A DNA stretch of 64,000 nucleotides from CAYTBN01 sp964542165 (GTDB lineage: Bacteria > Myxococcota_A > UBA796 > UBA9615 > CAYRNR01): NCBI GenBank assembly GCA_964542165.1, contig CAZITQ010000018.1:1-64000 (forward strand), given 5' to 3'. Position numbers and translations under genes: made by a program. Below are positions 51,087-59,774 of this stretch, one piece after another. The notes under the pieces are model-generated. The model saw only the letters and a program-made list of their open reading frames with translations, had not been told where the DNA came from and searched no databases. Within the stretch, counting starts at the first letter, position 1; the number at the start of each line of letters is the position of its first letter.

Positions 51087-51398
51087 ATGTGGGTCCAGGT
51101 CAAGGGGCTGGTCCCCGGCGAGTTCCCCGCCGGCACGGTGCGGCCGGTGGAGATCTTCGGCCGCCGGTACGCGCTGGCCCGGACCGACGCCGGCTTCTTC
51201 GCCACCGCGGACCGCTGCCCCCACGCCGGCGGCTCCCTCGGCGAAGGCGAGCTGCAGGACGGCGCGCTCGCCTGTTCGATGCACGGATACAGGTTCGACC
51301 TGTCCGACGGCAGCTGTGAGTCCGACCCGGATCTCTCCGCCTCGATCGTCGAGGTGAAGATCCAGGACAGCAAGCTCTTCCTGGAGACCGACCGATGA
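51087..51398 (+). CDS. Rieske [2Fe-2S] ferredoxin-like protein
   Basis: A 103-residue small Rieske protein has the cluster motif RCPHAGGSLGEGEL (CxH) and LACSMHGYRFDLSDG (CxxH) at ~15-residue spacing, as in the Rieske ferredoxin subunits of oxygenases or NirD-type. It transfers electrons to a partner enzyme. The frame is open upstream through the filler, so the start is uncertain; the ATG at 51087 gives a normal length. Its stop overlaps the ATG of the lipoprotein gene (ATGA), an odd pairing because a cytoplasmic redox protein is rarely coupled with a lipoprotein. Confidence 0.8.
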   Translation: MWVQVKGLVPGEFPAGTVRPVEIFGRRYALARTDAGFFATADRCPHAGGSLGEGELQDGALACSMHGYRFDLSDGSCESDPDLSASIVEVKIQDSKLFLETDR

Positions 51399-52729
51399 GA
51401 ATCCAGTCCTCCCTCCTGGCGCTCCTGGCCGCGCTGGCCCTCGCCGGCGTGCTGGCCTGTCCTCCTCCCACGGGCGATCTGGACGACGACGACGCCGTGG
51501 CCGACGACGACGACTTCAGCGACGACGACGACGCCGGCCCCGACGACGATGACTCGACGGTGGTCGACGACGACGACTTCACCATCCCGCCGGGCACCGG
51601 CCTGGGGGGCACGATCCTCTACCAGTCGGTCACCGGCGACCTGCCGACGGGGCCGGTGCGGGCGGGCCTCGCCGTGATCGGCGACGAGGGGCCGCCGTCC
51701 GAGGAGCGCTGGACGAACGTCGTGTCCGAGAAGGGCGGCCTGATCGGCGACACGGTCTACACCGTCTACGTGGAGGGGGAGCCGCCCGACGACGACTTCG
51801 CCCCGGTGCTCGAGGGCGACGCCGAGGTGGCGATCTACTTCCCCTTCACCTACGTCGATCTGGACAACAGCGGCGACCACACGCAGGCCGACCACATCCT
51901 CGGCTTCTCCGAGCTGCTGCACGCCTTCATCCGCTTCGACGGCGACGACCCGCCGGACGAGGTCGAGGCCTGGGGCGGCGGCTACGGCTGGAACACCGTC
52001 GAGTTCGACGACCTGGCCGACGGGGACGACGACCTCGACGTCGACCACACGCCGGACGGGACGAACTCCGCCATCGGCCCGGAGATCCGCGTGGCGCTGC
52101 TGTCCAACTCCGGCGGCACGGTCCCGCTGACCACCGACGTGCTGCTGCCCACGGGCTCGGTCGTCTCGGCGATGCACTTCTCGGCGCTGGACGAGGACAC
52201 CCCCACCGTGATGGACCCCGAGCGGTTCACGATCCCGGCCTCCAACTACGAGCTCCGCGCTGCGGACCTGGTGGACTGGAACATCGCCGGGACGCCGCCG
52301 GCGGCCCACATCGGCCCCTGGCCGGAGGCCGACTTCGACGTGGACGTCGCGCTGTACTGGGTCTTCGCCTACTACGACGACGGCGACCAGCAGTTCATCC
52401 CGGGCACCTGCGACACGCCGCTGGCCGCGGGGGCCACCCGCTTCCTGCTGTGGGTGGAGCCGAGCACCCTCGACCTGCCCACCGGCTTCTACGCCTGGCT
52501 GATGGACGTGCCGATGGGCTGGAGCCTGTTCGACACCCAGCTGGAGACCTTCCGGCTGCTGGTCTCCGGGATCGAGCTCGGCCCCTGGGACGACGTGGTG
52601 GGCGACGACGACGACAGCGCCGGCGACGACGACGACTCGGGCGGCCCGGATCTGGGTATCCCGGAGGAGTGCCTGCCGGGCGACGACGACGACAGCGCCG
52701 GTGACGACGACGACAGCTCCGAGCCCTGA
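51395..52729 (+). CDS. Poly-aspartate lipoprotein
   Basis: A 444-residue lipoprotein (lipobox LAGVLAC, near residue 22) has two acidic low-complexity regions. One follows the lipid anchor (DLDDDDAVADDDDFSDDDD) and one ends the protein (VVGDDDDSAGDDDDSGG). Between them is an unrecognised beta-rich domain with repeated aromatic and acidic residues, such as WTNVVSEKGGLIGDTVYTVY, AEVAIYFPFTYVDLDNSGDH and ALYWVFAYYDDGDQQFIPGT. DxDNSGD near residue 154 could bind Ca2+. Poly-Asp linkers of this kind are characteristic of myxobacterial relatives. It starts on the Rieske stop codon. Confidence 0.72.
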   Translation: MRIQSSLLALLAALALAGVLACPPPTGDLDDDDAVADDDDFSDDDDAGPDDDDSTVVDDDDFTIPPGTGLGGTILYQSVTGDLPTGPVRAGLAVIGDEGPPSEERWTNVVSEKGGLIGDTVYTVYVEGEPPDDDFAPVLEGDAEVAIYFPFTYVDLDNSGDHTQADHILGFSELLHAFIRFDGDDPPDEVEAWGGGYGWNTVEFDDLADGDDDLDVDHTPDGTNSAIGPEIRVALLSNSGGTVPLTTDVLLPTGSVVSAMHFSALDEDTPTVMDPERFTIPASNYELRAADLVDWNIAGTPPAAHIGPWPEADFDVDVALYWVFAYYDDGDQQFIPGTCDTPLAAGATRFLLWVEPSTLDLPTGFYAWLMDVPMGWSLFDTQLETFRLLVSGIELGPWDDVVGDDDDSAGDDDDSGGPDLGIPEECLPGDDDDSAGDDDDSSEP

Positions 52730-52775
52730 TCCCGCCCCGATCCGGTCCTTCCCATCACGGCCTCCGGAGGCGCCC

Positions 52776-54629
52776 TTGAGACGGCTGACCTGTCTGCTGT
52801 GCCTGCTTCTCGCGCTGCCCGCGCTGGTGCCCGTCGCCGAGGCCGCCCGGCGGGGGCCGCGCGTCGAGACGCCCGGCTACCGGCACCTCTTCTACCGGGG
52901 GACCGACCACGAGGTGCCCAGGGCGGAGAGCTGGAGTGAGACGGTCGTCCTGGACGCCGAGGAGACGATCGAGCGCCACGTCCGGTTCCGCGTGATCCTG
53001 CTCCAGACCCTGGCGGAGGGGGACGGCATCCCCGTCACCGTGATCGACGCCGGGATGGGCGACATCTGCGAGTCCGACCGCGGGGAGGTGAAGGAGGAGC
53101 CCCTGGACAGCGGCTTCGGGCACCTCGGGGTGCCCGTCCTCTGCCGCTGGCTGCCCCCGGCGAACGAGCGGCGCGCGGGCTCCGAGGTGGAGGCGCACGT
53201 GGTCGTGCATCGGCCCCGGCTGGCGCGGCTCGACCACCGGTTCGCCATGCTCCTGCCCGTGCAGCCCCTCTGGGCCCGGGCCGCCAGCTTCGAGTTCGCC
53301 GTGGAGCATGGTCCCGGGCAGCGTCCCCACGTCCGCCCCCACGGCTGGTCGATCGAGCTCAACATCAAGGAGCTCGGTCGGGGCCGCTACCGCACGTTCT
53401 TCGAGCTCGAGTCGGTGGAGCGGCTGCCGCTGCGACCGGGCGTGGGCACCCTGTCCGGCCGGGTCCCGGCGATCGCGGTGACCTCCGGCGAGACCTGGGA
53501 CAACCTGGCGCTGGACCACAAGGCCTTCTTCGACGCCGCCGCCCGCGCCCGCGGGGACGCCATCCCGCTGGCCGGCCGGGTGCTGGCCCAGCCGGACGTG
53601 CTCGCCTCGGTGCTCGAGGCGACCCGCCTGGCCCTCGACACGATCGAGTTCGACCCTTCCGGCGGGCGCGGGGGCGGCTGGCAGCTGCCCCGTCGTGCCT
53701 CCGACACCGCCGCCGAGGGGGCGGGCACTGCGGCGGACCGGGCGGCGCTGCTGGTGGCGATGCTCCGGGCGGCCGAGATCCGGGCGGAGATCGTGCTCGC
53801 CAGCCGGTCGGCCCACCGCGTGGCGCCCGGCGATCCGCCCCTGGCGCTGCTCAACCAGACGCTCGTCTTCCTGCCGGACGTGCACCTCGAGGAGGGGGGA
53901 GGCCCGCTGTTCATCGACCCGTCGCGCAGCGCGGCCTGGCTGGGCGCGCTGGACGAGTCGCTGATCGGGCGCGACGCCCTGATGCTGGGCGATCGGGGCG
54001 CCCGCTGGCTGCGTCTGCCGGCCGATCCGCCGCGCCAGAACTGGACCCTGAACGCCCGCGAAGCCGCCGACGCCCGGATCGACCTCCAGGTCGCCGGCGT
54101 CCTCAGCGGCGCCCCCGCCGCCCGCGTGCGCGAGTGGGAGGCCGCGGGCCGACCCGTCGGCGCGCCGGAGCGGGACCTCGCCTGGCTCCACGGGGCCTGG
54201 CGGCAGGAGCTCGAGCTGACCATCGAGGAGGAGGCGGGCGGCCGGGTCGCGGTCTCCGCCACCGGTCAGCTGCCCCTCGACGCGGTGCTGGTGGACCGCT
54301 ACCTGCCGGTACCCGGGCTGCCCGCCGCGGCGTCCGCGGACGAGTCGGGACAGTCCTGGCCCTTCGCCCGCGACACGCTGCCGCTGGAGGTGGACCTGCT
54401 GGAGAGCTGGACGTTCCGGAGTCGCCACTCGGGCGGCGCTCCTCCGGAAGGGCAGAAGCTGACGCCCTTCTGGGAGGTCGACTCCCTGGGCTCCTGGTCC
54501 GGCCCGCTGTTCAGCCGCCGGACCCGGCTCCGCTTCGACGGGGCCGTGCTGGCCCCGGCCGCGGCCACCGAGGTGGAGCGGTTCGTCGACTTCTGCGCGC
54601 GCGTGCTCGGCGGGGTGACGGCCCCCTGA
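52776..54629 (+). CDS. DUF3857/transglutaminase-like protein lacking the catalytic Cys
   Basis: A 617-residue exported protein (RRLTCLLCLLLALPALVPVAEA signal, split in the text) resembles the DUF3857 plus transglutaminase arrangement. The N half has TVVLDAEETIERHVRFRVIL and the pattern RTFFELESVERLPL. The core helix reads GAGTAADRAALLVAMLRA and AEIRAEIVLASR. In transglutaminase proteins this helix has Cys at GxxxCxDxAxLL; here it is Ala. The downstream His and Asp place is HLEEGGGPLFIDPS, where PLFIDPS matches the family. It is therefore a likely inactive relative and may act by binding. GGAGG is 5 nt before a TTG start. It lies 47 bases after the poly-Asp lipoprotein gene. Confidence 0.62.
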   Translation: MRRLTCLLCLLLALPALVPVAEAARRGPRVETPGYRHLFYRGTDHEVPRAESWSETVVLDAEETIERHVRFRVILLQTLAEGDGIPVTVIDAGMGDICESDRGEVKEEPLDSGFGHLGVPVLCRWLPPANERRAGSEVEAHVVVHRPRLARLDHRFAMLLPVQPLWARAASFEFAVEHGPGQRPHVRPHGWSIELNIKELGRGRYRTFFELESVERLPLRPGVGTLSGRVPAIAVTSGETWDNLALDHKAFFDAAARARGDAIPLAGRVLAQPDVLASVLEATRLALDTIEFDPSGGRGGGWQLPRRASDTAAEGAGTAADRAALLVAMLRAAEIRAEIVLASRSAHRVAPGDPPLALLNQTLVFLPDVHLEEGGGPLFIDPSRSAAWLGALDESLIGRDALMLGDRGARWLRLPADPPRQNWTLNAREAADARIDLQVAGVLSGAPAARVREWEAAGRPVGAPERDLAWLHGAWRQELELTIEEEAGGRVAVSATGQLPLDAVLVDRYLPVPGLPAAASADESGQSWPFARDTLPLEVDLLESWTFRSRHSGGAPPEGQKLTPFWEVDSLGSWSGPLFSRRTRLRFDGAVLAPAAATEVERFVDFCARVLGGVTAP

Positions 54630-54703
54630 GCGACCCGGCGGGCCTTTCGAGACGGGGCGATCGCCTGATACGGTTACAGGCTGGGTAGGGGACGGAGGCA
54701 GCG

Positions 54704-56794
54704 ATGGTCGATCCGACCATGCCGAAGGACGACGGTGAGCTGAGGCGGGACGTCCGCCGGAAGCTCGAAGGCGCGCCCCGCGACGTGGCTCAGATCCTCT
54801 ACAACCTGGCCAAGACCGCCCGCTCCTTCGGCTTCTACGCCCGCGACAACCGGGCGATCACCCTCTTCATCCAGGAGCTGACCGAAGGCTTCGAGGAGTT
54901 CCTGAGCACCCACGGGGCGATCCGCCTGATGGTGGGCGCCGACCGCTTCCAGCTCGGGGAGCACGAGGTCTATCACGACGCCGACCGGGAGCAGGGGCTG
55001 CCCTTCCGCCTGTTCCGGGACGGTATCCGCGCGATCCAGTTCAAGCCGGGCCTCACCTTCAAGGAGGTGGAGGCCCTGCTGGACATCCTCGCCAAGCGGG
55101 CCTCCACCGGCCGCGACGCCGAAGAAGACGACGTCGTCACGATGCTGTGGAAGCGGTCCTTCGAGCACATCACCTACAACGCGGTCGAGGGCTTCACCCA
55201 CGATCTGCACGCCACCGGCTCGTTCGACGAGGACGGCCGCCCCAAGGCGGACACCGGCGAGGCGATCCCGCGGATGATGGAGCGGATCTCGGGCAAGCGG
55301 GACACGCTCCTGGCCCGGATGAGGGAATCCGGAAAGCGGGAGAAGTTCCTCAACGAGCCCGAGGGGGGCGTCGCCCGCGGGCCGCGCTCGGGGGCCACGC
55401 TGTCCGCCGCCGTGGGCGAGGAGGGCGGCGGTCGGGTGATGGCGTCGTTCCGGGACGCCGAGGCGGAGGCGATCGTCGCCGAGGGGCTGGACAGCCACGA
55501 GAAGCGACGGGGCGCCCGCAAGACGAAGGTCCGGGCCTCGGGCGAGACCGCGGCGATGGCCACGCTCGAGGACGGCGAGCTGGAGGGCAGCGGCTTCGCG
55601 GGCGGCGGGTTCGCCGCGGGCCTCTACCCCGGATCGAGGGACTACCCGCTGGTGCTGCGCGGCGGGATGGTGGAGATCCGGTACAACCCGATCGACTTCC
55701 ACGAGATCGAGCACATCCGCAGCGACCTGGACGAGGAGAACCAGGTCGGGCTGCTGCACCTCCTGGACTACTGCTTCGAGCTGACCCTCCAGGAGCCGGA
55801 GTTCTTCGGCGTCGCGGACTTCCAGCCGATGATCGCCCCGATCCGGCGCTTCCTGATCCGGCAGCGCGACCTCGTGGCCTACGACCGCCTGCTGCGGTAC
55901 CTGCGGCGCATCGCCGCCGGCGGGGTCTACCCGGAGCACCTGACCCGCTGCGCCGCCGACATGCTCGCCGACTGCTCGGGGGGAGACTCCCTGGGCGCCC
56001 TCGTGGCCGCCGCCACCGGCGACGAGGAGACCGAGAACCTGGCCTGGGACATCCTCCAGCAGCTGCTGCCGGACCTCGAGTCCCGGGAGGTGCTCAAGCT
56101 GCTCGGCCACGGCATGACCGAGCACATGGCCAACATCCTGGCCGGCACGCTGATCCGCACCACCGGGTCCGACCTGGAGCTGTACCGCGAGGCGCTGGGC
56201 GGCGAGCACGTGCCGGCCGCGCTGGCCAGCCTGCGCTGCCTCGCGACGCTGCGCACGCCCGAGTCGATCGACCTGGTGGAGCGCGCCATCTCCTGGAACG
56301 ACGCGATCATCCGCCGCGCGGTCATCCGCATCCTGGGCCGGGTCCCGCTGACCGACCGCTCGCCCCGCGTCTTCCGCAGGGCGCTGCAGGACGCGGAGGC
56401 GGAGGTGCGGGACGAGGCGCTGCTCGCCGTCGACCGGCAGGGCGACGCCCGCCTGGCCCAGACGCTCTTCCGCTGGTTCGCGGAGGAGGGGTTCAAGCTG
56501 CTCGACGACATCACCCGGAAGCGCGTGGTGCTCCTCGTGGCCGAGATCGATCCGGAGTACGCGACCCGTGTGCTGGCCGAGCGGATGAAGCTCAACGTGC
56601 GCTCCCGCATGGGTGGCCTGGTGGGCACCCCCGAGGTGATCGAGTGGAACCGGCTCGCGGTGGAGGGGCTCGCCATGGCCGCCACACCGGGGGCGATCAG
56701 CAAGCTGCGCCAGGTGCGCACCCGCGGCACGGAGGACTTCCGTGAGCTGGTGACCCGCCGCCTGGTCGAGGCGCGGCGGAGGGCCAAGTCGTGA
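54704..56794 (+). CDS. HEAT-repeat protein with a shared N-terminal module (partner of HD-GYP)
   Basis: The 696-residue protein has an N-terminal module of about 150 residues (LYNLAKTARSFGFYARDNRA, LMVGADRFQLGEHEVY). The N terminus of the following HD-GYP protein has a similar order of helices and the same DN site (LAIHSSDNAAV, VEGQVYLND), which suggests common origin. The C-terminal half has HEAT-like pairs (VERAISWNDAIIRRAVIRIL, DAEAEVRDEALLAVDRQGDA). No enzyme motif is seen. The ATG at 54704 has GGAGG 5 nt upstream. Its stop overlaps the GTG start of the HD-GYP gene by four bases (GTGA), so the two are co-translated and may work as a complex, perhaps with HEAT as scaffold and HD-GYP as signalling part. 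Confidence 0.7.
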   Translation: MVDPTMPKDDGELRRDVRRKLEGAPRDVAQILYNLAKTARSFGFYARDNRAITLFIQELTEGFEEFLSTHGAIRLMVGADRFQLGEHEVYHDADREQGLPFRLFRDGIRAIQFKPGLTFKEVEALLDILAKRASTGRDAEEDDVVTMLWKRSFEHITYNAVEGFTHDLHATGSFDEDGRPKADTGEAIPRMMERISGKRDTLLARMRESGKREKFLNEPEGGVARGPRSGATLSAAVGEEGGGRVMASFRDAEAEAIVAEGLDSHEKRRGARKTKVRASGETAAMATLEDGELEGSGFAGGGFAAGLYPGSRDYPLVLRGGMVEIRYNPIDFHEIEHIRSDLDEENQVGLLHLLDYCFELTLQEPEFFGVADFQPMIAPIRRFLIRQRDLVAYDRLLRYLRRIAAGGVYPEHLTRCAADMLADCSGGDSLGALVAAATGDEETENLAWDILQQLLPDLESREVLKLLGHGMTEHMANILAGTLIRTTGSDLELYREALGGEHVPAALASLRCLATLRTPESIDLVERAISWNDAIIRRAVIRILGRVPLTDRSPRVFRRALQDAEAEVRDEALLAVDRQGDARLAQTLFRWFAEEGFKLLDDITRKRVVLLVAEIDPEYATRVLAERMKLNVRSRMGGLVGTPEVIEWNRLAVEGLAMAATPGAISKLRQVRTRGTEDFRELVTRRLVEARRRAKS

Positions 56795-59757
56795 GTGACG
56801 CGCCCCGTCCCCCCGGCCGCGGCGACGAAGGCTTCCTCTCCCTCGACGGGGTGAGCGACAAGGCGGCCTTCTCCGCGGCGGACGAGTCGGAGCTGGGTCA
56901 GCTCCGCGACATGGGGAGGAACCTCGTCAACTACCTCTTCATGTCGCTGCGCACGCTGGCGATCCACTCCTCGGACAACGCCGCGGTCAACGAGCCGCTG
57001 CGCCGGCTGCACGGCATCCTGGCCGCCCTCAACGTCTCCATCCACCGGACCCACTTCATCACGGTCGAGGGGCAGGTCTACCTGAACGACCTCCGGATCA
57101 AGATGGAGGCCAGCGCCTACAGCAACATCACCTACCTGGTGAACGTGCTCAACCGGCACGGGATCGGCGGCATCACGTTCAACGCGCCCCCGGCGGTCGA
57201 GGACCTGAAGTCGCTGCTGCTGCTGCTGCTGAACACGCGCCCTCCGCCGAAGACCGAGGACGCCGCGGACCCGCTGGAGAACATCCGGGCCGAGCTGGAG
57301 CGGGCCGACATCCCCGACGTGGACTTCGACCGTCCCTACTACTTCAAGTCGGGCGACTCCGATGTCTCGATGACCGCGGTCGGCGACGCGGCGGCCGAGC
57401 AGGAGGTGGCCGCGCTCGCCTACACCAAGGGCGTGCTGGCGGTGAAGGACTACTTCCGGGCGGTGGAGGCGGCCGAGACCGCCAACCCGCTCCGGATCCG
57501 CAAGATCGTGCACGACCTGGTGGACGTGGCCGAGGAGGACCCGGAGGACTTCCTCAAGCTCCACACGATCCACGGCGTCGAGGACCCCTACTACAACCAC
57601 TGCGTCAACGTCTCCTCGCTGGCGGTGGCCCTGGGCCGGGAGTTGAAGCTGTCCCGGGTCGAGCTGGCCGAGCTCGGCGCGGCCGCCATGTTCCACGACC
57701 TCGGCTACGCGGCGGCGGAGCGCGAGGCGGAGGAGAAGGGCACGTCTCTGGAGGAGTGGGAGCCCGACCGCCGGATGCGCTACCACCCGATCGCGGGCTT
57801 CAAGGCGCTGCTCCGGCAGGGCGAGTACGGGCCGGGCCTGATGCGTCGCCTGCTGGTGACCCTCGAGCACCACATGCACTACCGGCGGCCCGGCGGCTAC
57901 CCGAACCTGGGTCGCAAGCGGCTCTCCGTCTACACCCGGATCATCGCGGTCGCCGACCACTACGACGCCCTCGTGACCCCGGTGGACGAGAAGCCCGGTC
58001 TGCTGCCGGCCAAGGCGCTCGAGATGATCATGGCCGCCGGCGACGTGGTCTTCGACCCGGTGGTGGTCAAGGCGCTGGTCAACGTCGTCGGCCGGTACCC
58101 CTACGGCTCCCTGGTGCGGCTCACCACCAACGAGATCGGGGTGGTCACCTCCGGCGGCCGCACCGCCGAGGCCTTCGCCCGGCCGCGGGTGATGGTGGTC
58201 CGCAACGCCGACGGCAGCGAGTGCCCGCCCCGCGAGGTGGACCTGGCCGAGGGCGGGGTGCTGCGCCGCCGGGTGGCCGAGGTGCTCGACCCGTTCGGCG
58301 AGGGCATCACCCCCCACGCGGTCCTGTTCGACCAGCTGGGCGAGCGGGAGGACGAGTACGAGGAGGACGGCAAGGTCGACACGGAGGCCTGGAACCGCGC
58401 GATCTGGGACGGGGAGTCGACCACGGACCTGATCGCCGAGCACGCCGGCGAGGACGACCTGGGCAAGTGGGATCTGCCGGCCCTGGTCGACGACGACGAG
58501 GTCGCCCCGCCGGACCTGGCGCCCCGTCGCTCGCCGCTGGCCGAGCCGGAGCCGCGGCCGGACGAGCCGCCTGCCGCCCCGGACTCGCCCTTCGCCTCGG
58601 ACTCACCCTTCGCCTCGGACTCGCCGTTCGCCGACGAGGTCGCCTTCCCGGAGGACGGCGACTCGGACGACTTCGGCCAGGGTGACCCCGGGGACGTGCC
58701 CTGGAAGCCGCTGCCCGAGGAGTCCGGCGCCGAGACGCCGCCCGCCTTCCCGCCGCTCGACGACGACCCGATGGCCAGCACCGCGCAGGTGGAGCCCGCC
58801 GAGGAGGACGACGACAAGCCGCGCTACTCCCCCTTCGCCGATCCGTGGGGCTTCGGGTCCGGCTGGAGCGTGGACGGCGACTCCTCGGAGCTGCCGGCGC
58901 CCCTGGTCCCCCCCGAGCAGCGCGCGGCGACGGACGAGTCCGGCCCGACGCCGGCCCCGGCGCCGGCCGAGGAGTTGGAGCCCGCGGAGGACGCGGCGCC
59001 GCCCCCGCCCCCGCCGGAGCCGATCGAGGAGGAGGAGGCGCCCGCCGAGCCGGTCGCGGACGCGCCGGAGCCCGAGCCCGTCTCCGCCGCCCCGCCGGAG
59101 GACGATCTGGACCCCTTCGTGCGGCCCCCCGCGCCGCCCCCACCGGAGGAGGACGACCTCGACCCCTTCGTGCGACCGCCCACCGCGCCGGCCCCGGCGG
59201 AGGACCCCTGGGGCGCGGACGCGGGGGAAGACCCCTGGAGCCTGGGCGGCGTCGCAGCCGAGCCGGCCGGAGTGCCCGCGCCCTGGGAGGCCGCGGAAGG
59301 CGGGGGCGAGCCGGAGCCCTGGGAGTCGGCGGAAGCCGGTGGGGAGCCCGAACCCTGGGAGCCGACGGGCAGCCCCGCCCGCCCGCCCTCGAACCCGCGC
59401 CTGGACGAGACGGCCGACATGCCCTCGCTGGACAGCTGGGATGACGAGGAGGACCGGGAGCCCGAGCCCTGGGAGGTTGGCGAAGCGCAGGCGGAGTCCG
59501 CGCCCCCCGCCGAAGAGCAGGTGGAGCCCGCGCCCCCCGCTGAAGCGCAGCCCGCGCCCCCCGCCGCGGACGAGGCGGACGAGGCCTGGCCGTCCGCCGA
59601 CGACGTCCCGCCCCCCACCGACCTGACGCCGGAGCAGATCGCGGCCAAGAAGGCGGCCTGGCGCAAGGCGCTGGCCGATGCCTGGGCGAAGGGTGGTGAG
59701 GCGGCCGTGCGGTCGCTCGCCTCGAAGACGTGGTACGACTTCGAGCCCGACGAATAG
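56791..59757 (+). CDS. HD-GYP phosphodiesterase-like protein with a long acidic Pro-rich tail
   Basis: The 988-residue protein has three parts. Residues ~30-170 form the N-terminal module shared with the upstream HEAT protein. Residues ~245-480 form an HD-GYP domain: HTIHGVEDPYYNHCVNVSSL, MFHDLGYAA (His302, Asp303), YHPIAGFKALL, EHHMHYRRPGGYP (GYP at 369-371) and VADHYDALV. Such domains cleave cyclic di-GMP or cGAMP. The metal residues look kept, so it may be active. Residues ~560-940 are very acidic and Pro/Glu rich, with SPFASD triplicates and several EPEPWE copies; the end (PEQIAAKKAAWRKALADAWA, then ASKTWYDFEPDE) is again well ordered. No receiver domain is present. Confidence 0.85.
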   Translation: MSDAPRPPGRGDEGFLSLDGVSDKAAFSAADESELGQLRDMGRNLVNYLFMSLRTLAIHSSDNAAVNEPLRRLHGILAALNVSIHRTHFITVEGQVYLNDLRIKMEASAYSNITYLVNVLNRHGIGGITFNAPPAVEDLKSLLLLLLNTRPPPKTEDAADPLENIRAELERADIPDVDFDRPYYFKSGDSDVSMTAVGDAAAEQEVAALAYTKGVLAVKDYFRAVEAAETANPLRIRKIVHDLVDVAEEDPEDFLKLHTIHGVEDPYYNHCVNVSSLAVALGRELKLSRVELAELGAAAMFHDLGYAAAEREAEEKGTSLEEWEPDRRMRYHPIAGFKALLRQGEYGPGLMRRLLVTLEHHMHYRRPGGYPNLGRKRLSVYTRIIAVADHYDALVTPVDEKPGLLPAKALEMIMAAGDVVFDPVVVKALVNVVGRYPYGSLVRLTTNEIGVVTSGGRTAEAFARPRVMVVRNADGSECPPREVDLAEGGVLRRRVAEVLDPFGEGITPHAVLFDQLGEREDEYEEDGKVDTEAWNRAIWDGESTTDLIAEHAGEDDLGKWDLPALVDDDEVAPPDLAPRRSPLAEPEPRPDEPPAAPDSPFASDSPFASDSPFADEVAFPEDGDSDDFGQGDPGDVPWKPLPEESGAETPPAFPPLDDDPMASTAQVEPAEEDDDKPRYSPFADPWGFGSGWSVDGDSSELPAPLVPPEQRAATDESGPTPAPAPAEELEPAEDAAPPPPPPEPIEEEEAPAEPVADAPEPEPVSAAPPEDDLDPFVRPPAPPPPEEDDLDPFVRPPTAPAPAEDPWGADAGEDPWSLGGVAAEPAGVPAPWEAAEGGGEPEPWESAEAGGEPEPWEPTGSPARPPSNPRLDETADMPSLDSWDDEEDREPEPWEVGEAQAESAPPAEEQVEPAPPAEAQPAPPAADEADEAWPSADDVPPPTDLTPEQIAAKKAAWRKALADAWAKGGEAAVRSLASKTWYDFEPDE

Positions 59758-59774
59758 CCGCCAGCTCCCCGACC

